NCBI GenBank assembly: GCA_025024175.1
Contig: QCXZ01000041.1
Coordinates: 21,757,786-21,821,785, forward strand
DNA length: 64,000 bases
Reading direction: 5' to 3'
Origin: Rhyzopertha dominica
Taxonomy: Eukaryota; Arthropoda; Insecta; Coleoptera; Bostrichidae
The notes below the pieces were generated by a model. It made no database searches and had not been told where the DNA came from. It saw only the letters and a list, made by a program, of their open reading frames with translations. Of the stretch, positions 1-12,293 are shown piece after piece; the first letter of the stretch is position 1; the number at the start of each line of letters is the position of its first letter. Made by a program: the position numbers and the translations under genes.

Positions 1-1881
1 GGTTTCAACCACAGATTTAGAAAAGGATGTTGTTAAATTAGTAAGAGAACAATAAGCAAATTATTACCTATTGTTAATTTTGAAGTCTTTTAGAATCGAC
101 GTGTAGCACATGTAGCCAATTTCCATATTTATAAAATTTTTGAGATCCTCCAAGTAAACTATTAAGTGATCAATTTTCATTTTATTACCATCCAGGTCAA
201 CTTATACACTTGATCCGTTTTGAATACACTAGATACATCTAACTTATAACACTTTTTAGACTAAAAAAGACATTCGGTGTAAAATACATTAATGTGAAGT
301 TATTTGACATAATTACAATACCTACGTCAAATCGAAATAACTTTTAATTAAAAGAGATGAAACCAAGAATTTTCTAACTAGAAAGATTTTGAAAGCTTCA
401 AATGCAAATAACCTGTCTTTTTCAAATGGCTACAAATATTTTTAACTGTCAAATGTGAAATAAAATTTCTTTTGGTTTGATGTAGCATTATTAATGGTTT
501 GAACTAACCGTTTTTGCGTTGTATCAAAATATAACTAATTTTTACAGTTTTCAAGGAATCTTTTATTGAGTAGCTCTTGTTTTCATATTTTTGTTGAATT
601 TGTTTTACATTAAGCAAAATTTAGATTAATAAACTGCATTGCTGAAAATGCAACAAGACTGTATTTAAAAGCGGATTAAAAATATTCAGCCTCCTACAAA
701 GGTGAGCATGCATGTTTCTGGATAAGTATTCTGTAATTATAAATGAAAAATTAGTACCTACAACATAATTTTTTATACAAAAATTTTTCAGAATTTTGTT
801 TCGAACACAACCAATGTCATTCTTCTGCACTTCTCTGCACCTTCGAAGCAGATCAACGTCCTCGAAAGCAACCTAGATTCGACTTCTAGCGTCCTTAGAA
901 GATGTAGTTGCAGAAACAGTAAACATTGGACTTAATGTAGTTCTAAAAAAGTGTTCTCACTCCGAAAGCCAGCTAACACGTTTACAAGCATCTATCTACA
1001 CTTCGGAAATATACTAATTTTGAAAATCCCCAACAATGGAGTTCCATCTCGCTGAAACCACATAGAATCCAGTAACTAGAAAATCAAGTAACAATTTGTC
1101 AATTTATTCACTGATTTTAACATTCAGAAAGTGGTCTTCCGTGTTGGTGAACTGCAATTGAAAAACGAACGGGATTTCCACTAACTTAATAAAGATAATT
1201 ATGACGGTTCGTGAAGCCATTTTGTAGAATTAGCTCCATCAGAAAGCAGTACCTACCTGCTTGAATTTTTTATACTGCTAACTAAGCATTAGGCTAGATA
1301 TGCTAACACCAAAAGTGATAGCAAACGCAAGTAAACACACCCAGGTTTAAATTAATAATCTTGATAAGAAACAAACAAAATCGACTAGAGGCGTTGCACT
1401 GATTTCTAGAAAATTGTACAAAATTGCATTTTCATAAAATGACTTAAAAACTGCTAGTTCGATCTATTAGTAATGCTAAACCAGATGAAAGGAAATCCAG
1501 TCCGGTTTTTTGAAAATTGGACTGGATTACTTATGAGATTTTAAAAAATATTATGTGGGCAACAACATTTTGAAGCTTATGTACAGTCAATACCAAAAGT
1601 CTTGCACTTAATAGCTGATAAGTTTTTTTTTTATAATCAAGTGGAAAGGCTCTGAAACAAGTAAGTTATTATGTAAGGAATTCAACCATTTGGCATGAGA
1701 AACAATCAAAATGGTCACACCTGGGGAACATGCGTATAAAGATGAAGCTCAAAAATAAAACAAAATACGTCAGCAAGTGACTGATATCCACATCTAATTA
1801 ACTAACAAAGTCTATAATTAGCAACAAAAAAAACATTTTAGATACCTAAACGTTCAAACTGCAATCCACTGCCATCAATAT
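1..1881. other. Non-coding AT-rich stretch
   Basis: No open frame longer than about 70 codons and no recognisable protein motif on either strand. The only structure noticed is a short hairpin at 1494-1528. It ends where the decayed transposase begins. Confidence 0.6.
1494..1528. repeat. Short inverted repeat (hairpin)
   Basis: AATCCAGTCC at 1494-1503 is matched exactly by its reverse complement at 1519-1528. Weaker pairing, including G-U pairs, continues inward over several more bases, leaving a small loop. No function is evident; it is too short for a typical pre-miRNA. Confidence 0.6.
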
Positions 1882-2808
1882 TCACATTTCAGTTCGAATA
1901 CGAGCTTGGAATTCTTCTAGCGTATCTGGGCGTATATCCAACACTTTAAACGGCCCCAGAAAAAATAAGAGCAAAATCCGGCGATCGGGGTAGTAATTCT
2001 ACAACTTCCCGGAGACCTATCCATCTGCTTGTATTGGCAAATACGTCATCGAGGAAACGAGGTACAGCTACACCAAAATGTGCCGGTACACCATCTTGCT
2101 AGAAATGAATGTGTCTTCTCTTGGCATATCGTTGTTTAGCTCATTCATAAATACCTCAGTCAATGCAGGCACCAGATCATCTCTGGAAAATCATCTTAAA
2201 GAAAATAAGGGCGATAGTGTATTTACCAATGATACCTGCTATAATATTAAGATTCTGAGGACGCTGCTTGTGTATTTCATGAACCCGGGTATGAATTTTC
2301 TCGTACCCAGTAGCAACAACTGTGACGATTCTCTATGCGGTTTAAACAAAAGGTTGTTTCGTCAGAAAACTTAAACTTCTTAAAAGTTGGGGTCTTCATT
2401 ACAATTTGTCATCAGCACTTCGTAAAATTGTCGCGTCGGTCATGATCGTTCTCCTGAAGTTCATGGATCCATCGGACCTTATAAGGATAAATGTTTCTTT
2501 TGATAAACTTTACCCAATATTTACAGGTGCATATCTTTGTTTATTACCTCCTGGTGCAGGATTTTCTTCAGCTTCTAATAAAATGTTTAATTTTTTGACG
2601 TCGTTTAATTTGGGATGACCAGATCTTGGTGAATTCTTTACACTACCGTTTCGAGTAACAAGTCTGCTAACAGTAATCTGTGCAATAGGAAGTCCGCTTT
2701 GGAATGTTGAACAATTGACAAATTTCCTGATAACTCCGTAGTCTACTATCGCCATAACTTACTATCACTAAAATTTGGATTCGTTTAGCCTGCGTTAGAC
2801 GAACCATT
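1882..2808 (-). pseudogene. Decayed Tc1/mariner-superfamily (HTH + DDE) transposase
   Basis: Reading the minus strand from an ATG at 2808 to a stop at 1882 gives about 309 codons broken by several frameshifts and stops. The N-terminal part reads MVRLTQAKRIQILVIV, then a helix-turn-helix stretch with ITVSRLV and GSVKNSPRSGHPKLND. Further on come HELQENDHDRR, FSDETTF (first catalytic Asp context), RPQNLN and near the end RSPDF and LEEFQARIRTEM. This order matches IS630/Tc1-mariner-type transposases common in insect genomes (family knowledge). The frames change at least three times, so it cannot encode an active enzyme as written. Terminal inverted repeats were not found. The 2238-2808 part recurs at 10741-11311. 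Confidence 0.8.
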
Positions 2809-3225
2809 TCATGCAGATCACAGATATAAATTACTTGTTTGGGACTTGTCACCTTGTCACTGTAAAATATCATGTTTGAAAATTGTCACTGTCAGTGTCA
2901 TATTTTTACGTCAGCTTTTGATTGCAATGTTGTATTTTAATAATAATTGATATCAGTAGGCAAAGGGTTATCATCTGTATATTCCAGCATCTATAGATTC
3001 TGAATTAGTTTAGTTTTATTTGGAACTGCATTTCTTATTTCAAGATATTGAAGAAGTGCTGAGTGTAGTCGGAAGGAACGTAAGCTGCTAGCAGGTTTAA
3101 CCAGCGTTACTCCCTCGAACAATTATTGTGAGGTGTCGTATCGATCGATTAGATGTACCAAGTTGTAAATTAACTGATTTCTCTATTTCAATGGTCTCAG
3201 CTAGCCCTGTGCGATTCAGAAGGTA

Positions 3226-3366
3226 GCGAATCGATTTGAGATACAATGAAAAAATCGATTCGAATTGTTTGACCCGATTCGAATCGATTTGAATCGGATC
3301 GGGTCCGCTGAATGGATTTGATGAATGAATCTAATCGGCTGAATCGATTCGAATCGAATTAGCTGA
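3226..3366. repeat. Palindrome-rich cluster of GATTCGAATCGA-type motifs (copy A)
   Basis: About 140 bp composed largely of overlapping variants of ATCGATTCGAATCGATT and GAATCGGATCGG. These are self-complementary, so the segment is rich in small dyads on both strands. It looks like a degenerate simple repeat. The second copy is at 11729-11869. Confidence 0.75.
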
Positions 3367-3639
3367 ATTCCATGCAGTATGATTTTCATAATACGTGTCA
3401 ATTGACATTATTTGCACGAAATTTGATTACAATTGGAATTTACGTTGCACCTGACTTTTTCATTTACCTTGATTTTTTAATTAGTTTGAATTCAATTCGA
3501 GGTTTTCGTTTAATTATTCAGTTGAAATCGATCTTTCGATTAGATTTTTTCTCTGAACCGAAAAATTGATTCGAAACTACTACACATTTCATCACACCGA
3601 ATCAAGTACTTCGGAAGTAACGACAAATCAAGAAAGCGC

Positions 3640-3790
3640 TTCATTTTTCTAGCGCCGTGTCTATCGTTGTGCAGGTGGTGACGTCACACAGGAAGTGGCG
3701 ACCTACACACAGAGGAGCGGCCCGTGCCAATGCCGCGCGGCCCACAGCCCGCTGCCTCCAACAGCAATAGCAAAAACTTCGTTTAGATGT
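3640..3790. promoter_or_regulatory. GC-rich patch with a CRE-like site (copy A)
   Basis: Unlike its AT-rich surroundings this patch is GC-rich (CCCGTGCCAATGCCGCGCGG, then CAGCCCGCTGCC). It contains a perfect TGACGTCA at 3679-3686, followed by CAGGAAGTGG, which resembles an ETS site. A host promoter or enhancer, or the end of an unrecognised transposon, are both possible. No transcript start can be placed. Repeated at about 12143-12293. Confidence 0.3.
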
Positions 3791-6032
3791 TTTAATTAGA
3801 GTCAGATTAAAATTCCGCAGACGTTCGCATACCTGTGTCGTAATTTAGAGCGCATCCATATTCCATTTTTTAATAAAAAATAATTTCTAATTGATTGCTT
3901 AGGTAACTGTAGGTGAAGGAATTCTGGTATGCAGGTGCACTCATGAAATTATAATTTATTGGATGAAGCCACATAATGCGTCGTAGAATCTGATGTAGCT
4001 ACAATATGTTATTGCCTGTTTTATCATGTATAACATGTTTGCCATCAATGTTTCAGGTCAAACAGAAAAGTAAGAAGTTCCCAGGTTTGTATTTTCTAAA
4101 TAGCAATGTGATGAATAAGAGCCTTTTATTGGTTGTTTGATTTTCTGTAGATTATTGATGTTATTTGTAATGTCACATCAGGTAAAACATCTTACCACAG
4201 GAATATGCGTAAGGTTTTCATGTATTTTTTATATAATTGAAAGGATTACCTAGTTTGCTGTTGCTCAGGGATTTTATTTTTTAGTTTTCTTCAATAAGTA
4301 TATTACGAACAAAAAATAAGTAGCTAAGTAATAGTCTGGGCAAAAGATTAAGAAATTGAATTATTTGACACTTGTTTTAATAATATTCATACTGAATATG
4401 CCACAATAAACTGAACATCATTTGCTCTGTCCATACTTGCTGACATGAAACTGCAAATCATAGTTGCTATTAAGATTTTATCAACTTCTCTCAACATTCA
4501 GATGTGTAATATAGGTATTTATTACATACCGTTTTTCAATCAACGCAACTTGCAAATTACACAATGGTGCAAATTTAAGGTTTTGTATAGTAAGAGAGGT
4601 GTTCAAATCAACTATATAAAATAATATTATTTTTTCCTATTCTAGTTTCATTTAACAAACGTTAATAAATAAATACCTGTATTCATCACTATCAGTAATA
4701 TAAAATCTCAACGAAACCTTTAGTGTCAGANTCACGTTGCCTTAATCATGAACAGTAAAGTTGGTTATAAATGAAGCGGTATAACGAATGAACTGAATAA
4801 ATCTATAAAAAATACCTCATAGAATGGAACGTGGCGAGCTCAAGTCACACTTCTTACAGGAAACACTGCAAGAAACTTAAATGTTTAAATGCTGGCGTAT
4901 AAGAATATGCGGATACTGGTTGAAAATAATTCATTTCCCATTTTAAAATAAGAAATTTAAAATTAAAAGCTACGACAAAAAATATTTCTATTTTACGTCA
5001 ATATTGCAAATGGAAAACATTTTTTATGTGTCCTGAAACCAACAAATCTGTAATTAAAACGCTTGGACATACATACCTACTCCGGCAATTGAGTTATAAA
5101 TCTTCAATTAAGAAGAATAATTTCTTTCATATCTTAATATCTTTGCTGATTAACGTTGTTATCAAAAACTACTATTCCTGTAATGACACTGTAATGGCAC
5201 AGCATCATACCATTTACCTTGGCAAAATACTGGCGACTTTATAAATTTCTGAAATGAGGATTTAATATTGCTTCAATATTTTAGGCGTTGTGAGGCAACT
5301 GTCCCGTTGGAAGAACATAGAAAATGTTTTCCCATCAGAAAACATCATTCTGCGACAACAGTTTCGCGATTTTGATCTCCCATCCACAAATATGGATATT
5401 ATCATTTGCGTCATACCTTGGTTCCAATGTATGATTAAGTTTCGTTTTGTATGGGTAAATTTTCTTGTTTCAAAATTCTTGTGCGACTTAGCTACTAATG
5501 CCGAACTGAAGTGACAGCACTCTTTTCTAGTTGATCCTGCAGAGATTTCAAGACCAAAAAGGTACTGTTCCTGGTACGGTTTCTTCGTTTTTGATTTATT
5601 TTTATAGTTCCAAATGCAGTTTTTGGACCTCTATACGAAAAACTTGAGTCTTAGAAAATTTCTTATTGAACTTTTCAATAACAGTGGTGTGTTTGCTTAC
5701 CCGTTCCTTAACATTCAATCAAATAAGTGCTCTCCTGCACAGTTAATATATTGTAAATGTTTATGACAGTAGGAAGAGAGAGCCCACCCACATGACAAAA
5801 AGCTTAAAGTTAAAATTAAACATTTACTGGTTTAGGAACAAAGTAAAATATGGGTATTTCCTGTCAGATTTCTCTGACACTTTCGCAAGACATAATCCTG
5901 CAAAGCTATCTACTGGAACGTAGCACGACATACTACATATATTAACGTACGTGAATTTGACGAAAGGAAGCACAAACCTGTGAAAAACTGTGGCGTCATT
6001 AACCCTATGCTTCAGTTTACCTTTTCAACACT

Positions 6033-6386
6033 AAATTATAGTAGAAAATGTAAACTGTTGGTAAAACTATCAGAACTTCACAACTTTAACAGTGGATGGC
6101 GTACCAGGTTCATTGTTCAAATTAATATTAAAAAAAAGTTATCACCTTGTGTGTGAACTTGAGTTCTTTTCTGTGTCGACAGCCTCGTGGCTCGAGCGTT
6201 TGTGGCCTGGTGTCAGGTATTATTAATTTAAATCTTTGTATATATGCTAATTGTAATGTATTTCAGCTCAGAAGAAGCAAAAAACTGTCTGTACTCGTAA
6301 TCGAAAATATACAACTTGTCCTCCAACTGTAGTCTCTGTTTTATACAATCAGTCGCCGGACCTACCCACAACAACGTTTTGTTACA
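6033..6386 (+). repeat. 5' LTR of the Ty3/gypsy element, copy A
   Basis: 354 bp matching 14538-14891 and 19412-19764. It ends in GTTACA directly before the primer-binding site. The right LTR starts with TGTACC, but the left LTRs show AACACT at that position, so the first few bases are altered or lost here. Confidence 0.85.
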
Positions 6387-6434
6387 TCTGGGCGCCCACC
6401 TCGGGGCTGATTGTTATCGACGATTGCTGAGGAC

Positions 6435-7553
6435 ATGCCATTGCGTCACTCTCCGGTCAGGGAACAACCAATTACCAGATCTAGGAAGAACACTGAGCGA
6501 AATCTAGAAACAATGGATGGGTCACCATACTCAGGCAGCGGTATAGAGCCGGACAAATCTGGAGGTGTTGCAGGAAATNCACNANCAATAGCAATGGAAA
6601 AACACACAGGTGCTATTCCGAAGAAGTGCCAACCTACTGTTCGTGATGTTCTTCCTCTTCACAACGTTAAATCAGATTTGGAATCGGCTGGGAGCTCCAA
6701 AATATTACCGTCGGAAGTGGCAAGTACAGCAAGCTTTGAAAAACTTTCACAGCCAAAGGTATTGTGCAATCCAGATGAAGATCTTGTGAATTTAATACAA
6801 AAAATCGTGAGATATACTATAGATACTGATAAAAAACAAGCTCATGTAGATAATATAAATGTCACAAACAATAATCCCGTAGAATGGTCAAATAATGTGT
6901 TAGAGTTTGCTAAACTTGTTCCAATTTTTGATGATAAGGGAAGCATTCACCCATGTGATTATGTATCGCAAATTGAGCAACTTTTAACATTGTATCAAGT
7001 GCCGTTTAAACCATGTATGATAACTGATAAGTTTAAAGGTCAAGCAAGAGCATGGGCAAATGTTTTCCTACAAGATTTTTCGGATTTTCAAATATTTAAG
7101 ACAGCCTTTTTAGAGCAATTCTGGGGCTATCCCCAACAATTAAAGGTAAAGTTAGCTTTGGAATCCGCTAAGTATAACGGAATCAACGGGTTCATTAGTT
7201 GAACATTTTTTTGAAATATGTAGAAATGGGTCGCCATCTACAACCACCATACACAGAAACCATTTTGATTACAACATTGCCCCGCCACTATCCCCCTCAC
7301 ATTTCATGTTGTCTTGTAGGTGCGGTAAATATGTCCGAAGCTTTAGAACGCTTAAGACAGGCCGATTATTATTATCGTCCACACATAGAACGCCACACTT
7401 CGTATAATGATGTATCCCCGAAATCAAGTTCAGGGACGACATTCTAGATTTCAACATAAAACTATCAACACAATCAGTAATGCAGAATTCGCTTCCCCAA
7501 ACATTTCTTCGGTTGAAAACGATGAGGGAAACGACTGTCCGCTCTCCATGTAG
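6435..7553 (+). pseudogene. gag, copy A (frameshifted)
   Basis: The first in-frame ATG after the primer site is at 6435, and the frame stays open to 7202. It covers a variable N-terminal region and a Gag-like core with SQIEQLLTLY, KFKGQARAWANVF and TAFLEQFWGYP, which resembles the retrotransposon gag domain. Two extra T bases near 7206-7214 move the rest (LQPPYTETILITT, then MSEALERLRQADYYYRP) into another frame, and a further change near 7421 follows. No CCHC zinc knuckle is visible. Copy B is broken at other places in the same gene, so the underlying gag may be intact. Three codons contain N near 6579-6585. Confidence 0.75.
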
Positions 7554-10500
7554 GCCCAGTGGTGAGTAAGGTCGTTGATGGGGCTAAAAATATGCATTAT
7601 AAATAAACTATCCTGTTGATGATCTTCTAAATAGTTGTGATTTCCAACACAAGTTTTTTTCTACGAAATCACCCGTCATTGTTCTAGAGATTTTTGGTTT
7701 TACTTTTCCTTGCGTTATTGATACCGGTAGCGATGTTTGTTGTCTTTCAGAGTCAGTTTGGTTACAAGTTCAGGATTTCAGAGGCGACCTAACGGTTTTT
7801 CCAGTTACTGGGGTTAGAATTTCAGGAGCTTTTAAAACAAAGAAGAGACGTGTTAAACTTCAGATAGATTTGCCATTTAAGGTCGGCGATGAAATATTTT
7901 ATCATGAATTTTTGCTCATACCAGATTTAATTTATCCTATAATAATTGGTTCAGATTTTTTACGTTTGTATAAGGCCACGGTAAATTACGGTTTAGAGTC
8001 TATATACATTATTAAAGATAAAAAACAAATAACTATACCTGAGAATAAAAACAAAACATGAGTTTGACGCCCCGCCATCAATGAATGTTAGGCTTTGTAG
8101 TATCGGAAGCAAGTGGGACTTTCTTTTGACAGTAAGGTATATAATGACGATATTGACATAACGTTGAATTCGTTAGGCTTATCTGAGGAGCAAACACTGA
8201 ACCTAAAGGAGGTATTGGTTAGGAACTTATCAGTTTTCTCAATAAACCGGGTTTAATTAGAGATTTCGAACTAGACATAGTTTTAAATGACGACACACCT
8301 TTTTATTTGAAGCAGTACCCAATTCCGGTTGCTCATCGTGATGCGGTGCAAAAAGAAATAGATAGGATGGAGTCTTGGGGAGTGATAGAGCGAGCCCTCA
8401 ACCCCCTATATCAGCCCTTTAGTTACGACAGTGAAGAAAAATGGTTCGGTGCGCGTATGTCTAGACTTAAGGCGTTTAAATAAAGTAGTTCAAAGGGACC
8501 ATGAACGGCCAAAGCCTATCCCGGAAATATTAATGTCTCTAAAAAAAGTTAAGTTTATGTCTTCCTTAGATTTGACTCATGGTTACTGGCAGTTACCTTT
8601 AAGCAAGGAATCTCGTAAATATACCGGTTTTTCTACACGGAACTCGCAGTTTCCAATTTAAATCATTACCTTTCGGTCTAGTAACAGCTGTTTCAGCATT
8701 TACTCGTTGCATTGATACTATTCTCGGTCCGGAATTCAAAGATTTTACAGTTTGTTATCTGGACGACATACTAATATATTCGGAAACTTTTGAAAGCCAT
8801 TTGGAACATCTAGATCGCGTTCTTTCTAAATTAAGGGAAGCTGGTATGACGTTACGCTGGGATAAGTGCCATTTTTTTAGGACAGAGTTAAAATACCTAG
8901 GTTATTGTGTAAAATTCTAGCGGGGTAACACCGGATCCAGAAAGAGTGAAAGCCATTTCTGACTTTGAACGTCCTCGGAATGTAAAGGACTTACAAGCTT
9001 TTCTAGGTCTCTGTGTTTATGATAGAGCTTTTTGTCCGAATTTTGCTTCGTGTGTAGAAAACCTAACTTTACTGTTAAGGAAAAAGGTTCCATGGAGGTG
9101 GACAGACTTGCAGGAGAACGCGTTTAAGCAGCTTAAGACTAAAATACAAGAAGCTACTTTTGCTATATCACCCGAATCCAAATCTGCCCTTCTTCGTCAG
9201 TGCGATAGTAGCGATGTGGGTTTGGGTGCGCAGCTTTTTCAGAGGGTAAATGGGGAAAGGCGAGTCGTGCTTATGCGAGCAGGCTGTTGTTGGATCGTGA
9301 GCGAAAATTATTCTGTTAGTGAAAAGGAGACGTTAGCGATTGTTTTTGCTTTGCAGAAATGGCGAGTATACTTATTAGGAAGGACGTTACCATCCTTACG
9401 GATCATCGTGCACTCAGTTATTTGAATTCATGTGAATTACTTTCGCCTCGTATTTCAAGATGCAGGTCCTGTCTATAATGGAGTTTGATTTTGTTATCGA
9501 ATATGTTGCTGGAAGAATAATGTAGTTGCTGATTGCTTGTCGCGGTATGCTGTACGTTTGCCTACTCCAAGTGATAAATGTTTTAAGATTGCAACCCTCA
9601 AAATACCCTTAAAGCTCAAAGAAGTGTTGCGAAACCTACCTGAACTTCAGAGACAGGATAAAAAGTTATCAAAGATCATTAATGATCTCACAGAAACTGT
9701 TAGTCCGCGCTTTACAATTAAAGATGATTGTTTATTTATAAGAAAACCGAGGAAGAACCATATTTGCTGTGCATTCCGGAGGTTATTAAACAAGTCGTTG
9801 TAGAAATTTATCATAGCTTCTATTGGTCATTTTGGAGTGTATAAGACGTGGGTGTGCTATGCGAAGCGATATGTGGTGGCAGAACATGCACCGCGATATT
9901 AAGAAATACTTAGCCTCTTGTCTTGTTTGTCAGAAAGCTAAGTCGACAGTTTTGCCTAGTGCTCCTTTGGCAACCTATTATTGTAAATGCCCCAAATGAG
10001 ATACACTCTTTAGATTTGTATGGCCCTTTGCCCATGTCGACAGGCGGGGTAACTTATGTGCTAGTTGCACTTTGACTTATTTTCAAAACTTGTGGGCGCT
10101 TTACACTTTGAGGAAGGCTACGTCCAAATCTATTATAAAGAAGCTTTCGGATTTTCATTTCCAGAAGGTAGGGCGGGCCTGCTAGTATCTTGACGGATTC
10201 ATGGTACTCAGTTTGTTTCCAAAGCGTGGGAAAAGTTTCTACGATCCAATGAAATTCAAATGATTAAGAGTTCTATAAGACACCCTTGCTCGAACCCCGT
10301 AGAGCGCGTAATGCGGGAACTGGGAAGGTTATTTAGGACATATTGTTCTGATAAACATAAAAGTTGGGCAAGAGAGATTCCGAACTTTGTATTTTTCCTA
10401 AATTCTGTAGTGCACGAGTCAACTGGTTTCTCCCCCTATGAACTGCATTATGGGAACGAATCGTTCTCCTTGTTAGGAAATATATCGATTTCCCTGAGGC

Positions 10501-10640
10501 AGCTGCTCCACTGTCTTCAGAAGGGAAGCTTGTCCTGGCAAAGGAGACATTGTTAGGACGCGCAGCCCGTCGTACTGTTAGTCATCCTAATAAACCATAT
10601 GTGTCTTTCCGCGTTGGTGATTTAGTATTACTTCGCGCCA
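7554..10640 (+). pseudogene. pol, copy A (many frameshifts, truncated)
   Basis: This is the same protease-RT-RNaseH-integrase sequence as in copy B, but broken into short frames at 7870-8061, 8431-8661, 8946-9425, 9537-9803 and 10260-10640. Breaks are mostly single extra bases, for example near 8391, 8633, 8913, 9163, 9811, 9967, 10072 and 10193. Such a density of one-base indels with almost no substitutions suggests uncorrected long-read sequence and not decay (inference). The open frames before the gap end at GDLVLLRA. Confidence 0.8.
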
Positions 10641-10740
10641 NNNNNNNNNNNNNNNNNNNNNNNNNNNNNNNNNNNNNNNNNNNNNNNNNNNNNNNNNNNN
10701 NNNNNNNNNNNNNNNNNNNNNNNNNNNNNNNNNNNNNNNN
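10641..10740. other. Assembly gap, exactly 100 N
   Basis: A run of 100 N, a common placeholder for a gap of unknown size. The sequences on its two sides are the end and the beginning of the same 8.4-kb block, which implies that the true gap length may be negative (overlap). Confidence 0.97.
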
Positions 10741-11311
10741 GCTATAATATTAAGATTCTGAGGACGCTGCTTGTGTATTTCATGAACCCGGGTATGAATT
10801 TTCTCGTACCCAGTAGCAACAACTGTGACGATTCTCTATGCGGTTTAAACAAAAGGTTGTTTCGTCAGAAAACTTAAACTTCTTAAAAGTTGGGGTCTTC
10901 ATTACAATTTGTCATCAGCACTTCGTAAAATTGTCGCGTCGGTCATGATCGTTCTCCTGAAGTTCATGGATCCATCGGACCTTATAAGGATAAATGTTTC
11001 TTTTGATAAACTTTACCCAATATTTACAGGTGCATATCTTTGTTTATTACCTCCTGGTGCAGGATTTTCTTCAGCTTCTAATAAAATGTTTAATTTTTTG
11101 ACGTCGTTTAATTTGGGATGACCAGATCTTGGTGAATTCTTTACACTACCGTTTCGAGTAACAAGTCTGCTAACAGTAATCTGTGCAATAGGAAGTCCGC
11201 TTTGGAATGTTGAACAATTGACAAATTTCCTGATAACTCCGTAGTCTACTATCGCCATAACTTACTATCACTAAAATTTGGATTCGTTTAGCCTGCGTTA
11301 GACGAACCATT
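10741..11311 (-). pseudogene. Transposase relic, copy B (5' two thirds only)
   Basis: Matches 2238-2808. It carries the N-terminal and HTH portions and the HELQENDHDRR stretch; the DDE-proximal C-terminal part lies beyond the gap and is absent. The same frameshifts as in copy A are present, so the decay is real and shared and is not a sequencing error. Confidence 0.8.
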
Positions 11312-11728
11312 TCATGCAGATCACAGATATAAATTACTTGTTTGGGACTTGTCACCTTGTCACTGTAAAATATCATGTTTGAAAATTGTCACTGTCAGTG
11401 TCATATTTTTACGTCAGCTTTTGATTGCAATGTTGTATTTTAATAATAATTGATATCAGTAGGCAAAGGGTTATCATCTGTATATTCCAGCATCTATAGA
11501 TTCTGAATTAGTTTAGTTTTATTTGGAACTGCATTTCTTATTTCAAGATATTGAAGAAGTGCTGAGTGTAGTCGGAAGGAACGTAAGCTGCTAGCAGGTT
11601 TAACCAGCGTTACTCCCTCGAACAATTATTGTGAGGTGTCGTATCGATCGATTAGATGTACCAAGTTGTAAATTAACTGATTTCTCTATTTCAATGGTCT
11701 CAGCTAGCCCTGTGCGATTCAGAAGGTA

Positions 11729-11869
11729 GCGAATCGATTTGAGATACAATGAAAAAATCGATTCGAATTGTTTGACCCGATTCGAATCGATTTGAATCGG
11801 ATCGGGTCCGCTGAATGGATTTGATGAATGAATCTAATCGGCTGAATCGATTCGAATCGAATTAGCTGA
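11729..11869. repeat. Palindrome-rich GATTCGAATCGA cluster (copy B)
   Basis: Identical in pattern to 3226-3366: overlapping self-complementary GATTCGAATC and ATCGATTCG motifs over about 140 bp. Confidence 0.75.
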
Positions 11870-12142
11870 ATTCCATGCAGTATGATTTTCATAATACGTG
11901 TCAATTGACATTATTTGCACGAAATTTGATTACAATTGGAATTTACGTTGCACCTGACTTTTTCATTTACCTTGATTTTTTAATTAGTTTGAATTCAATT
12001 CGAGGTTTTCGTTTAATTATTCAGTTGAAATCGATCTTTCGATTAGATTTTTTCTCTGAACCGAAAAATTGATTCGAAACTACTACACATTTCATCACAC
12101 CGAATCAAGTACTTCGGAAGTAACGACAAATCAAGAAAGCGC

Positions 12143-12293
12143 TTCATTTTTCTAGCGCCGTGTCTATCGTTGTGCAGGTGGTGACGTCACACAGGAAGTG
12201 GCGACCTACACACAGAGGAGCGGCCCGTGCCAATGCCGCGCGGCCCACAGCCCGCTGCCTCCAACAGCAATAGCAAAAACTTCGTTTAGATGT
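12143..12293. promoter_or_regulatory. GC-rich patch with a CRE-like site (copy B)
   Basis: Same as 3640-3790, with TGACGTCA at 12182-12189 and the ETS-like AGGAAGTGG next to it. Regulatory function is only a possibility. Confidence 0.3.

Larger units (their letters stand above)
2809..6032. other. Non-coding flank between transposase relic and LTR element (copy A)
   Basis: No gene is recognisable; all open frames are under about 75 codons. It contains the GATTCGAATC-rich cluster (3226-3366) and a GC-rich patch with a CRE-like site (about 3640-3790). The rest is AT-rich and featureless to the eye. The same sequence recurs at 11312-14537. Confidence 0.6.
2238..10640. repeat. Left copy (A) of the 8.4-kb repeated block
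   Basis: This stretch runs to the N gap and is nearly identical to 10741-19136. Coordinate offsets are 8503 at the start, 8505 in the 5' LTR and 8496 at the end, so the copies differ mainly by small indels. Copy A carries many single-base insertions in the pol region and several ambiguous bases. The last base before the gap pairs with 19136, and the first base after the gap pairs with 2238. This is the signature of two overlapping contigs joined without merging. Confidence 0.9.
6033..10640 (+). mobile_element. Ty3/gypsy retrotransposon, copy A (cut off by the gap)
   Basis: 5' LTR, primer site, gag and most of pol are present. The sequence stops at the N gap just after the integrase GD-LVLL segment, so the last part of pol and the 3' LTR are missing. 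Compared with copy B it has numerous single-base insertions or deletions, mostly at or beside short runs. It probably represents the same locus as copy B. Confidence 0.9.
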
